DNA of 64,000 nt from Rhizobium sp. Q54 (GTDB lineage: Bacteria; Pseudomonadota; Alphaproteobacteria; Rhizobiales; Xanthobacteraceae), in the NCBI GenBank assembly GCA_945861265.1, contig CAMAUC010000006.1, positions 26,719 through 90,718 of the forward strand. Reading direction: 5' to 3'. The notes below the pieces were generated by a model that was not told the DNA's origin, ran no database searches, and was given only the letters and a program-made list of their open reading frames with translations. Positions 16,781 through 24,953 of this stretch are shown piece after piece. Position numbers and translations under genes: made by a program. Each line of letters starts with the position of its first letter. The stretch's first letter is position 1.

Positions 16781-17530
16781 GTGATTTATCCCCCCGACCC
16801 TCAGCCGCCCGGGCGGCTCAGCCTCGCCTACGATATTCTGCGGCTGCCGCGCGTGGCGCGGCCGCTGCGGCTGGTGCTTTTCTTCGTGGTGGGATTGCTG
16901 CTGCTGCCCTATGGCCTGACGGTTTTGTACAGCGTGGTTAACCCGGTCTCGACGGTGATGCTGTGGCGCAGCCTGACCGGCCAGCGGGTCGAGCATCAAT
17001 ACGTGCCGTTGGAGCGGATATCGCCAGCCCTGCCGCTGGCGGTGCTGGTCGCCGAGGATGGCCGTTTTTGCAGCCATCACGGCGTCGATTTCACGGAAAT
17101 CAACAACGCCATCGAGGGCGCCGAGGGTCTCGATGACCTGCGCGGCGGCTCGACCATTACCCAGCAACTCGCCAAGAACCTGTTTTTGTGGCCGGGCCGG
17201 AGTTTCATCCGCAAGGGACTGGAGTTTCCGTTGGCGCTTTGGATCGATCTGGTGCTGTCCAAGCGGCGGGTGCTGGAAATCTACCTGAATATTGCCGAAT
17301 GGGGGCCGGACGGCGAATTCGGTGCGGAGGCCGGCGCCCGTCGGGTCTTTGGCCGGCCGGCCGAGGGTCTTGGCCGCTACCAGGCGGCGCTTCTCGCCGC
17401 GATGCTGCCCAATCCAGTGACCCGTGACGCCAAAAAGCCGGGGCCGGGGCTGCGGCGTCTGGCCGGGCTTTATGACGCCCGCGCCGCCCGCTCGCCGGAA
17501 GTCGCAATTTGCGTCAAACCGGCCCGCTAA
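16781..17530 (+). CDS. mtgA: monofunctional biosynthetic peptidoglycan transglycosylase
   Basis: A 249-residue GT51 enzyme that polymerises lipid II into glycan strands. One TM helix (about residues 31-52) anchors a periplasmic domain with the catalytic Glu92 in AEDGRF and the GT51 blocks [15 protein letters not shown] and [11 protein letters not shown]. There is no transpeptidase domain, which defines MtgA. The start is GTG 16781, 63 nt from the divergent ispA. The stop precedes rpmF by about 100 nt. Confidence 0.93.
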   Translation: MIYPPDPQPPGRLSLAYDILRLPRVARPLRLVLFFVVGLLLLPYGLTVLYSVVNPVSTVMLWRSLTGQRVEHQYVPLERISPALPLAVLVAEDGRFCSHHGVDFTEINNAIEGAEGLDDLRGGSTITQQLAKNLFLWPGRSFIRKGLEFPLALWIDLVLSKRRVLEIYLNIAEWGPDGEFGAEAGARRVFGRPAEGLGRYQAALLAAMLPNPVTRDAKKPGPGLRRLAGLYDARAARSPEVAICVKPAR

Positions 17531-17631
17531 CCGCCAAAAAGGCGCGGATTTGGCCCTAGCCTTCACCCATTCCTTCCTCTATAAGCCCGCATTCAAACCG
17601 ATAATCTGCGCCTTTCCAGGAGTTGCTTTCC

Positions 17632-17817
17632 ATGGCTGTGCCGAAAAGAAAAACCTCGCCGTCGCGCCGCGGCATGCGCCGCTCGGCCGACGCGCTCAAG
17701 CGGCCGACCTATGTCGAGGACAAGGATTCCGGCGAATTGCGCCGTCCGCACCATATCGACCTGAAGAACGGCATGTACAAAGGCCGCCAGGTTCTCAAGG
17801 TAAAGACCGAAGCGTAA
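17632..17817 (+). CDS. rpmF: 50S ribosomal protein L32
   Basis: A 61-residue L32 beginning [18 protein letters not shown], the universal N terminus, and ending [11 protein letters not shown]. As in other alphaproteobacteria it lacks the zinc-binding cysteines found in some L32 paralogues. The start ATG 17632 is preceded by CCAGGAG; an in-frame start 9 nt earlier is less likely. It stands between mtgA and a membrane protein, not beside plsX/fabH as in many other bacteria. Confidence 0.97.
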   Translation: MAVPKRKTSPSRRGMRRSADALKRPTYVEDKDSGELRRPHHIDLKNGMYKGRQVLKVKTEA

Positions 17818-17846
17818 GTTCTAAATCAGCGAGCAGGCGGGAACTG

Positions 17847-18275
17847 ATGTTCATTCTTGGCTTTCCCCTGCTGCTGGTTCCTTTCGCGATCTACAACATC
17901 GTCGCGGTCCTGATGCCCGGCGTCGGCTGGTCCGGAACGCTGACCAGCGTCCACATGATGTCCGGTGGCACCTGGACCATGTCGCTTGGCGACATGCTGA
18001 TCGTTTTGGCGATCGTTCTTCTATTTGCCGAGATGATGAAGTCGACCCGCATCGGCGTGCGCAGCGTCGTCGATCACGGCCTGTCGCTGCTGTTGTTCCT
18101 GGTCATGATCGTTGAATTTCTGCTGGTGGCGCAGGCGGCGAGCTCGACCTATTTCCTGCTGCTGGTCATCGGCCTCGTCGACGTACTCGGCGGCTTCGCC
18201 GTGACCTTGCGCACGTCGCAGCGCGACCTCACGGTCGAAGGCACCAGCGTGCCGCACATCACCACCTCGCAGTAA
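17847..18275 (+). CDS. four-helix inner membrane protein of unknown function
   Basis: A 142-residue protein with four predicted TM helices (FILGFPLLLVPFAIYNIVAV, the LGDMLIVLAIVLLFAEMM segment, LSLLLFLVMIVEFLLVA and YFLLLVIGLVDVLGGFAVTL) and a short polar tail. The ATG 17847 gives the first TM helix at the N terminus; the same frame continues upstream through rpmF and mtgA, but as shadow. It sits 29 nt after rpmF and 15 nt before gamma-glutamyltransferase. I do not recognise the family; the helix pattern is like small alphaproteobacterial membrane proteins with no assigned role. Confidence 0.85.
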   Translation: MFILGFPLLLVPFAIYNIVAVLMPGVGWSGTLTSVHMMSGGTWTMSLGDMLIVLAIVLLFAEMMKSTRIGVRSVVDHGLSLLLFLVMIVEFLLVAQAASSTYFLLLVIGLVDVLGGFAVTLRTSQRDLTVEGTSVPHITTSQ

Positions 18276-18290
18276 CCCGAGAAAAATTAA

Positions 18291-19871
18291 ATGAGCCGCG
18301 ACTTTCAGCTGCCCGGCCGTTCGCCGGTCATCGCCTGCGAAGGCATGGCGGCGACGTCGCATCCGCTGGCAACGCTGGCCGCCGTCGACATGCTGCGCGC
18401 TGGCGGCACGGCGGCCGACGCAGCGATAGCCGCCGTCGCAACCTTGTGCGTTGTCGAGCCGGCGATGACCGGAATTGGCGGCGACTGCTATTCGCTGGTG
18501 TCGAAGCCCGGCAAGCCGGTGTGGGGCTATAACGGCTCCGGCCGCGCCGGCCGCAAGGCCTCGTTTGAAACCTTGCGCGCGCAGGGCATGAGCGAGATCG
18601 GCGCATCGATCCACGCGGTCACCGTGCCCGGCGCGCTCGATGCCTGGGAAGCCGTGCTGAAAGATCATGGCCGTTTCGGTCTCGATCGTGCGCTGCAAAG
18701 CGCGATCAAAAATGCCGAGAACGGCTTTCCGGTCGCAGCGCGCGTGGCCTGGGATTGGAAGCGCAATGAGGCCAAGCTCAGGAACGACGCCGGCGCCTCG
18801 AAACATTATCTGTTCAACGGCCAGGCGCCGACGGAAGGCGACGTCGTCCGCTTTCCGGCTCTGGCGCAGACGCTGAAGACGTTGGCCGCGAGGGGCGCGC
18901 GCGCTTTCTACGAAGGCGAACTGGCCGACGACATGGCGCGGACGCTTGCCGCCAAGGGCTCGTTCATCGACGCCCAGGATTTTGCCAATCACCGCGGCGA
19001 CATCGTCACGCCGATTTCGACGAACTACAAAGGTCTCGATCTGGTCGAAATTCCGCCGAACGGGCAGGGCCTCGTCGCGCTGGTGATGCTCAACATCCTG
19101 GAGAATTTCGACGTCGCTGCGCTCGATCCGTTCGGCGCGCCACGCTTCCACCTCCTGCTGGAAACCGCGCGTCTGGCCTATGCCGTGCGCGACACGCACA
19201 TCGCCGACGAGGCGCATATGCGCACGCCGATCGTCGATCTTCTCGACAAAAGCTTTGCCAAGAAACTGGCTGGCCTTATCGACATGAACAAGCGGGTCCA
19301 GTTGCCGAAGGCGCCTGCGCCGCGGAGCGATACGGTCTATCTTTCCGTCGTCGATCGCGACCGCACCGCGGTGTCGTTCATCAATTCGCTCTATTCCGGC
19401 TTCGGCCTCGGCGTTTGCACCGAACAGAGCGGCATCATGCTGACCAATCGCGGCGCCTGCTTCACGCTCGAAGCCGATCACCCTAATACGTTCGGCCCGG
19501 GCAAAAGGCCATTGCACACGATTATTCCCGGCATGACCATGCGTGACAGCCGTTGCGACATGAGTTTCGGCGTGATGGGCGGCGCCTACCAGCCGATGGG
19601 CCATGTGCAGATCGTCAACAATATGCTCGATTACGGCATGGACGTGCAGCAGTCGATCGACTTTCCTCGCTTTTTCTTCGAGGGCGAGACGACGGTCATC
19701 GAAAGCGGCACGCCGCAAGCGGCGATCGACGGGCTGATCGCGCGCGGCCATACGATAGCCAAGGCGGACGCGCCCTGGGGTGGCGCGCAGGCGGTCAGGA
19801 TCGACTGGGGCCGCGGTGTACTGATAGGCGGTTCGGACGCGCGCAAGGACGGTTTGGCGCTCGGCTATTAA
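18291..19871 (+). CDS. gamma-glutamyltransferase family protein
   Basis: A 526-residue Ntn-hydrolase of the gamma-glutamyltranspeptidase family, made as a precursor that self-cleaves before a catalytic Thr. The Thr is Thr348 in SDTVYLSVVDRD, and later blocks are SLYSGFGLGV and KRPLHTIIPGM. The N-terminal half has LRAGGTAADAAIAA and TGIGGDC, typical of the family. No signal peptide is visible, so it belongs with the cytoplasmic YwrD-like group rather than periplasmic Ggt; substrates may be glutathione-like compounds or gamma-glutamyl amides. A TctC binding protein gene follows 111 nt downstream. Confidence 0.9.
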   Translation: MSRDFQLPGRSPVIACEGMAATSHPLATLAAVDMLRAGGTAADAAIAAVATLCVVEPAMTGIGGDCYSLVSKPGKPVWGYNGSGRAGRKASFETLRAQGMSEIGASIHAVTVPGALDAWEAVLKDHGRFGLDRALQSAIKNAENGFPVAARVAWDWKRNEAKLRNDAGASKHYLFNGQAPTEGDVVRFPALAQTLKTLAARGARAFYEGELADDMARTLAAKGSFIDAQDFANHRGDIVTPISTNYKGLDLVEIPPNGQGLVALVMLNILENFDVAALDPFGAPRFHLLLETARLAYAVRDTHIADEAHMRTPIVDLLDKSFAKKLAGLIDMNKRVQLPKAPAPRSDTVYLSVVDRDRTAVSFINSLYSGFGLGVCTEQSGIMLTNRGACFTLEADHPNTFGPGKRPLHTIIPGMTMRDSRCDMSFGVMGGAYQPMGHVQIVNNMLDYGMDVQQSIDFPRFFFEGETTVIESGTPQAAIDGLIARGHTIAKADAPWGGAQAVRIDWGRGVLIGGSDARKDGLALGY

Positions 19872-19982
19872 GCCGCAGCCGATATTCACACTGTGAAATC
19901 GGTTCACTTGTCTATCGCACCGATTGCTCCATAATCGGCGGCAATGGCGGCCAACAAAAATCGATAAATCGGGGAGTTTACT

Positions 19983-20963
19983 TTGAAACGCACATTGAGC
20001 GCGCTCGCCGCGCTGCTTGCCGGTTCGCTGGTTTTGAGCTCGGCGCAGGCGCAGGATTATCCCTCGCGACCGATCACCATCGTCGTGCCTTTGGCACCCG
20101 GCTCAGGCATGGATTCGCTGGTGCGTCTCTACGCCGATAAATTGCAGCAGTCGCTCGGCAAGCCGGTCGTCGTCGAGAACAAGCCCGGCGCCGCTTTGAT
20201 GCTGGCCGCCCAAGCGGTCGCCACCGCGCCGGCCGATGGTTACACGCTGCTGGTTTCGACCAGTTCCGCGATGGCGATCAATCTGGTGCTGTACAAGAAG
20301 GTCAATTACGACGCGGTGAAGGATTTCGTGCCGGTGTCGTTCTATGTGAAGTCGCCGTTCATTCTGGTGATCAATCCCGAACTGAAAGCGCAGACCGTTC
20401 CCGAGTTGATCAAGCTCGCCAAGGAAAGCGCGACGCCGCTGAACTATTCCTCGCCGGGCGCCGGCGTCGCCCAGCATCTGTCGATGGAATACATGAAGCA
20501 GCGCTTTGGGCTGAACATGGCGCATGTGCCGTATCGCAACACGCCGCAATCGATCACCGACATCGTCGCCGGTCACGTCCAGCTTGGCTTTGCCGAAGCC
20601 GGCGCCTCGCTGCCGTTGATCCGCGAAGGCAAGCTGCGCGCGCTGGCGGTGTCGTCTTCGACCCGCATCCCGACGCTGCCCGACGTGCCGACCTTCGCCG
20701 AAGCGGCGAGCGCGCCCGATTTTGAAGCGGTGTCGTGGCACATGCTGTACGCGCCGGCGGCGACGCCCAAGCCAATCGTCGATCGGCTGCATGCGGAAAT
20801 GACCAAGATCATGGCCGACCCGGAGATGAAGGCGAAGGCTTCGACGATTGGTCTGTTGCCGATCGATCCGCCGTCGATCCCGGACACCGTCAAATATCTG
20901 GCGTCGGAGCGGGAAAAGTGGGGATCGCTGGTGCGCAAGCTCGGGCTTGAAGGCTCGCAGTAG
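19983..20963 (+). CDS. TctC-family (Bug) periplasmic substrate-binding protein
   Basis: A 326-residue extracytoplasmic solute receptor of the tripartite tricarboxylate transporter family. Signal peptide residues 1-23 end in AQA before QDYPSRPITIVVP, the usual start of mature TctC proteins; further signatures are KPVVVENKPGA, ADGYTLLVST and LVALA-type helices. Translation starts at TTG 19983, with GGGGAG 6 nt upstream. There are no tctA or tctB membrane subunits nearby, so it is an orphan receptor of the kind greatly expanded in Bordetella and some Rhizobiales. Possible ligands are carboxylates; gene context (gamma-glutamyltransferase) hints at a glutamyl compound, weakly. Confidence 0.92.
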   Translation: MKRTLSALAALLAGSLVLSSAQAQDYPSRPITIVVPLAPGSGMDSLVRLYADKLQQSLGKPVVVENKPGAALMLAAQAVATAPADGYTLLVSTSSAMAINLVLYKKVNYDAVKDFVPVSFYVKSPFILVINPELKAQTVPELIKLAKESATPLNYSSPGAGVAQHLSMEYMKQRFGLNMAHVPYRNTPQSITDIVAGHVQLGFAEAGASLPLIREGKLRALAVSSSTRIPTLPDVPTFAEAASAPDFEAVSWHMLYAPAATPKPIVDRLHAEMTKIMADPEMKAKASTIGLLPIDPPSIPDTVKYLASEREKWGSLVRKLGLEGSQ

Positions 20964-20989
20964 CCAGTCCCGCGCATCGCGGCCGAGGG

Positions 20990-21211
20990 TCAAGACTGGA
21001 TAAATCTCCGTCCGGCCTCGGTGGCGAACACAAATGAACCGCGGCCGTCGATCTGTTTGCGCTCGACGAAGCCGCGGTCGGACGCCGCTTCCCAAACCAT
21101 CAGACGTGGACATGACGTGCGCCAGGCATCGAGCATGTCCCGGTATTGCCGGGGCTCTTTGGCAACCCATTCGACGAGGTCGTGGACCAAGGGCTCGATG
21201 ATATCGGTCAT
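20990..21211 (-). CDS. small protein of unknown function
   Basis: A 73-residue frame reading MTDIIEPLVHDLVEWVAKEP at the start and FVFATEAGRRFIQS at the end. It looks like a compact helical protein with a C-terminal beta-hairpin, in the style of a mini winged helix (helices 3-25 and 28-42, wing near 58-66), and codon use is normal for the genome. I recall similar small proteins in Bradyrhizobium relatives but cannot name the family. It is convergent with the TctC gene 26 nt away. Real coding is likely; function unknown. Confidence 0.7.
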   Translation of the reverse strand: MTDIIEPLVHDLVEWVAKEPRQYRDMLDAWRTSCPRLMVWEAASDRGFVERKQIDGRGSFVFATEAGRRFIQS

Positions 21212-21288
21212 GATTAGCGCTTCCTGAGCGGCTTCCGATTCATGTCATTCTAGCAGCAAACAGTCGGTTCGGGGTGGCGGAGGAGCGG

Positions 21289-22497
21289 TCAACCGGTAGC
21301 CGAAGAATGCCGCTTAATGGGAACTCTCGAATAGAATAGGTGCCCGAGGCGCCACAGTCGCGTATAAAATTCTTTGGCCAACATTGCGCGTTCGCCCTGA
21401 TCCAGCTTGGCCAGGCCGGTGTGTTTCAATACCTGGGCGATGGTTTTTCGTCCGGTGGCTTCCTCCAGGAGAATGGCCTCGTACGGCGACATCGTGAACT
21501 CGTGGGCGCCGCGTACGGCTTTTCCGGGATAGAAATCGGAAGGGTGCAATGTGGGATTGCGTTGCGGGTAATAGCTTAGCCATTCGTTGCCTTCGAAGGT
21601 GATTTCGCTTTTGCGGTCGCGTTCGGGGGAGCTTGCCATGAACTGATGCTGTCCCATCCGCGCGGACAAGCTCTCAATAATCGACCAGCGATCGCGATCG
21701 GGAATGGTCTCGTCAACGCCCTCCCACTCTTGGTTATACATGGCGCCATCCAGCCATCCCTTGAAGACAAGACCGTTTGTTTCGACAAAATCTAGGACAT
21801 CCGCGACGCTATAGGCGGTATCCTGCACGTGCAAAAAAGTATCGACGATGGCCGCGTCCGAATTCATCTCCGGCGATGTGTCGAAATACCAACGCGCCGC
21901 ATGGCGAGCGGGCAATCGCTGAATGATTGCGCGAACCAGTTTGATGCCCTCGGCAGTGTGAGGGATATTCATGCGACGGAATGCTTCCTGGAGCGCATAA
22001 ACGCCGGTGCGGGCAAATCGCCCGTACAGCATCAGGAGCATGACGCCATGCTTCGGCTCGATTACCGATGCAAGCGCCCGTAATCCCTCGCCTGGATTCG
22101 GAAGATGATGCAATACACCGCTGCTGACGATCAGGTCGAAACGCCGATCGAGCTTGGCGATGTCCCTTAAGTCCATCTTGTGCAGCGTTAAATTCTTTAA
22201 ATTATGCCGTTCGCGAAGCCGCTCCGCGTGGGAGATACTGGTCTGCGAAAAGTCGATGCCGGTTATTCTGCATTCGGGATTGCTGTAGGCGAGAACCGGC
22301 GCCTGCATGGTGCCGCACCCCGCCACCAGAATATCCAGATCGGGCCGCGGACGTCCCTCGGGCCAATATAAGGCTTCATAAAGGCTTGGATCGTAAGGCG
22401 CGTAATTCCAGTTTTTCAGCCAACTGACCACGTCGTCGGCCGGCTCCGGATAGGAATACAGAGAATATTGCAATTCGACCGGATTGGTAGAGTTCAC
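21289..22497 (-). CDS. class I SAM-dependent methyltransferase with C-terminal extension
   Basis: A 402-residue protein. Residues about 53-160 form a Rossmann methyltransferase with SAM motif I ILVAGCGTMQAPVLAY, motif II acidic residue in ITGIDFS and the post-motif block DLIVSSGVLHHLPNPGEGL. The remaining 240 residues are an extension with several Trp and Tyr residues and may determine the acceptor. The region is AT-richer than its neighbours by eye. A 7-bp inverted repeat lies 43 nt upstream. The acceptor molecule is unknown; the extension resembles those in proteins near glycan or tetratricopeptide methylation loci, a weak resemblance only. Confidence 0.85.
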   Translation of the reverse strand: MNSTNPVELQYSLYSYPEPADDVVSWLKNWNYAPYDPSLYEALYWPEGRPRPDLDILVAGCGTMQAPVLAYSNPECRITGIDFSQTSISHAERLRERHNLKNLTLHKMDLRDIAKLDRRFDLIVSSGVLHHLPNPGEGLRALASVIEPKHGVMLLMLYGRFARTGVYALQEAFRRMNIPHTAEGIKLVRAIIQRLPARHAARWYFDTSPEMNSDAAIVDTFLHVQDTAYSVADVLDFVETNGLVFKGWLDGAMYNQEWEGVDETIPDRDRWSIIESLSARMGQHQFMASSPERDRKSEITFEGNEWLSYYPQRNPTLHPSDFYPGKAVRGAHEFTMSPYEAILLEEATGRKTIAQVLKHTGLAKLDQGERAMLAKEFYTRLWRLGHLFYSRVPIKRHSSATG

Positions 22498-22539
22498 CTT
22501 TTCACGCGCCCCAGATTGCTCGCAAACACGGAGTTTCTT

Positions 22540-22557
22540 CGACTATAGCCATAGTCG
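22540..22557. promoter_or_regulatory. 7-bp inverted repeat upstream of methyltransferase gene
   Basis: Arms CGACTAT and ATAGTCG with a 4-nt centre lie 43 nt before the start codon of the minus-strand methyltransferase gene. It may be an operator or part of a leader hairpin; nothing identifies a regulator. Confidence 0.3.
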
Positions 22558-22620
22558 GCGTTCCCGCAAAAGGTCTCCAGCCTCGCTGAAGGGTTCGACG
22601 CTCAAGGAATACGCGCCGCT

Positions 22621-22902
22621 TTACAGCCGCGTCAGCGCGCCGGCGTTCCGATAGGCGGCGATGGCTTCCGACGGGTCGGCGCGGCGGCGCTCGCGCGTCT
22701 GCGGCGCCTGGTCCTTGGTGGCGATGAGGTGGGCCAGAAAGGCCGCCTCGCGATAGACCGGCGAAGTCTGCGCCGCCGCCGGGCGCGTGGTCACGACCAG
22801 CGCGCGGCTTTCTGGCGCCGGCACGTCGTGACGCTCACGGCTGAAATCGCGGCCAAAGTCGCTGGCTTTTCCGGCAGCTTGTTGCGCGGCTTCGACTCGC
22901 AT
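22621..22902 (-). CDS. small conserved-looking protein, function unknown
   Basis: A 93-residue protein from ATG 22902 (MRVEAAQQAAGKASDF). The N-terminal half is disordered and Ala/Pro/Arg-rich, while the C-terminal half has YREAAFLAHLIATKDQAPQT followed by RERRRADPSEAIAAYRNA, a pattern I have seen in short hypothetical proteins of many Hyphomicrobiales. There is no TM segment or signal. An in-frame start 45 nt upstream is possible but gives residues unlike the rest. It stands alone between a methyltransferase and a GGDEF-EAL gene. Function unknown. Confidence 0.75.
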   Translation of the reverse strand: MRVEAAQQAAGKASDFGRDFSRERHDVPAPESRALVVTTRPAAAQTSPVYREAAFLAHLIATKDQAPQTRERRRADPSEAIAAYRNAGALTRL

Positions 22903-23106
22903 AGGAACGGCCTGTCTCAGTTCGGGACAAGAAACCCTTGTCCGCACTCAGAGTGGCAAGCGCCATGCCGGTCGCGGTTGAACGTGGTTAAGGTCGCGGA
23001 AATCACCTTTTTTCTAATTGTTTAGGGATTTTCGCTAGTTTCCGGCACGGCATTCATCAAGCAGGCAACGCCCGCCGCAGCGTGGCGTTCCCAAAAAGGG
23101 GCGAGC

Positions 23107-24810
23107 GTGACCCATTTCGAGCAAACCGCCGGTGTCCCGGACGCCGCGGAAATTTTGCAGTCGATTGGCGACGCCGCCTATGAGTGGCGGCTCGACAGCG
23201 ACGTTTTGATCTGGAGCGGCAACGCCGCTTCGGTGCTCGGCGTCGCCGATATTCACGACATCGCGAATGGCGCAAGCTTCGCGCGACGCACCGACGCCAC
23301 CGGCGGCCAAAGCCGGGGCGATGCGATCGAACATTCCGCCCAGCGCGACACCGGCGCCGGCGTGCCCTATCAGGTGCAATACGCTTTCAAGCGCGGCATC
23401 GAAGAGCGAACCTGGGTTGAAGACACCGGCCGCTGGTTCGCCGGCCCCGACGGCAAGCCGTTGCGCGCGCATGGCACGCTACGCGTCATTGATGCGCGGC
23501 ACGCGCGCGAGCGCGACCTCATCCAGCTTGCGAAATACGACGCGCTGACCGGCGAACTTAACCGCGCTTCGCTGATGGAAATATTGTCCGCGACCCTGGA
23601 CGAGACCATCCGCTTCCGCGGCTCCTGCGGCTTCCTGCTGGTCACCATCGATCATCTCGGCCGGCTCAACGAGGCCTATGGCTTTGACGTCACCGAAAAC
23701 GTGATCGCCCAGGTGACCAAGCGCCTGCGCGCACGCCTGCGCGGCAAGGATCATCTCGGCCGCTTCTCCGGCAATAAATTCGGCGTCGTGCTCACCAGCT
23801 GCACGCCCGACGAACTGGCGGTCGCCGCCGAACGCCTGCTGACCGGCGTGCGCGACGAGCCGATCGTGACCACGTCCGGCCCGGCCGCCGTGACCGTGAC
23901 CATCGGCGGCGTCACTGCGCCGCGGCATGCGCGCACCGTGTCGGAGATTCTCAGCCGCGCCCAGGACGCGCTGACAGCGGCGCGCGCCAAGCGTTACGGC
24001 TCGTTCGCCGCCTATCAGCCGAATATCGAGCGCGACGCGATGCGCAAGGAAGCACTGCGCGCCAGCGACGAAATCGTCGCCGCGCTCAATGAGCGCCGCA
24101 TCGCGCTCGCCTTCGAGCCGGTGGTCGATGCCGGCAGCCGTCAGGTGTCATTCTATGAATGCCTGATGCGGGTTTATCGCGAAGACGGCGGTATCGCCCA
24201 CGCCAGCGAAATCATCCCGATCGCCGAGCGCGTCGGGCTGATGCGCATGCTCGATTACCGCGTGCTTGAACTGGTGGTCGGCGAACTCGCGGCGGCGCCC
24301 AAGCTGGAACTCAGCGTCAACGTCTCGCCGTCCTCCGCCGTTGATCCGGACTGGTGGGCGGGCCTGGGCGCGATGCTGCGCGCGCATTCGGGCGCTGCCG
24401 AGCGCCTGATCATCGAGATCACAGAAACCGCGGCGATCCAGGATCTCGACGACGCGCGCGGTTTTGTCACGCGCGTCAAGGATCTCGGCTGCCGCATCGC
24501 CATCGACGATTTCGGCGCCGGGCACACCTCGTTCCGCAATCTGCGCAAGCTCGGCGTCGACATCATCAAGATCGACGGCGCCTTCGTGCAGAACCTGATG
24601 AAGTCGGACGACGACCGCGCCTTCGTGCAGACCCTGATCGATCTGTCGCGCCGGCTCGGTCTGAAGACGGTCGCCGAATGGGTGCAGGACGAACCCGCGG
24701 CGGAATTGCTGCGCGACTGGGGCTGCGATTTCCTACAAGGCGCACTGACTGGGCTGGCGAGCACGACGCGGCCGTGGGTGCCCGGCAACGGCAATGCGGT
24801 GGCGGTGTAG
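23107..24810 (+). CDS. PAS-GGDEF-EAL protein with degenerate GGDEF site
   Basis: A 567-residue cytoplasmic protein, read from GTG 23107. A PAS-like sensor (1-130) precedes a GGDEF domain (about 145-290) and an EAL domain (about 320-555). The cyclase signature reads SGNKF (221-225) instead of GG(D/E)EF, so diguanylate cyclase activity is not expected, and the inhibitory RxxD site is not evident. The EAL signature is ECL (351-353), keeping the metal-binding Glu; EITETA, DDFGAG (467-472) and a Lys in IKIDGAF are retained, so phosphodiesterase activity is possible. It may hydrolyse c-di-GMP with GTP sensing by the GGDEF domain. It is convergent with phaR. Confidence 0.9.
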   Translation: MTHFEQTAGVPDAAEILQSIGDAAYEWRLDSDVLIWSGNAASVLGVADIHDIANGASFARRTDATGGQSRGDAIEHSAQRDTGAGVPYQVQYAFKRGIEERTWVEDTGRWFAGPDGKPLRAHGTLRVIDARHARERDLIQLAKYDALTGELNRASLMEILSATLDETIRFRGSCGFLLVTIDHLGRLNEAYGFDVTENVIAQVTKRLRARLRGKDHLGRFSGNKFGVVLTSCTPDELAVAAERLLTGVRDEPIVTTSGPAAVTVTIGGVTAPRHARTVSEILSRAQDALTAARAKRYGSFAAYQPNIERDAMRKEALRASDEIVAALNERRIALAFEPVVDAGSRQVSFYECLMRVYREDGGIAHASEIIPIAERVGLMRMLDYRVLELVVGELAAAPKLELSVNVSPSSAVDPDWWAGLGAMLRAHSGAAERLIIEITETAAIQDLDDARGFVTRVKDLGCRIAIDDFGAGHTSFRNLRKLGVDIIKIDGAFVQNLMKSDDDRAFVQTLIDLSRRLGLKTVAEWVQDEPAAELLRDWGCDFLQGALTGLASTTRPWVPGNGNAVAV

Positions 24811-24849
24811 AGCGCCGCTTCCGCGCAACCCGCCATGCCCCGCGAAGGC

Positions 24850-24899
24850 GGTGCATACTGCACTGACTATCTTAGGTGCATACTGCACTGACTATCTTA
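24850..24899. repeat. 25-bp perfect tandem duplication
   Basis: Two identical 25-nt copies (24850-24874 and 24875-24899) abut without spacer. Each begins GGTGCATACTGCAC and holds the inverted repeat GTGCA-TAC-TGCAC. They lie between the convergent GGDEF-EAL and phaR genes, just before the terminator-like hairpin at 24921. The duplication is either recent slippage or paired binding sites. Confidence 0.85.
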
Positions 24900-24920
24900 T
24901 CTTGAATTGAGAAGCGCCGG

Positions 24921-24942
24921 ATCACCCGCCTGCGCGGGTGAT
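24921..24942. terminator. hairpin between convergent GGDEF-EAL and phaR genes
   Basis: Perfect 9-bp arms ATCACCCGC and GCGGGTGAT with a CTGC loop lie 12 nt beyond the phaR stop codon on its downstream side. The unit resembles a short intergenic repeat common in this group and probably ends transcription from both sides. Confidence 0.65.
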
Positions 24943-24953
24943 GACAGTTCCAG

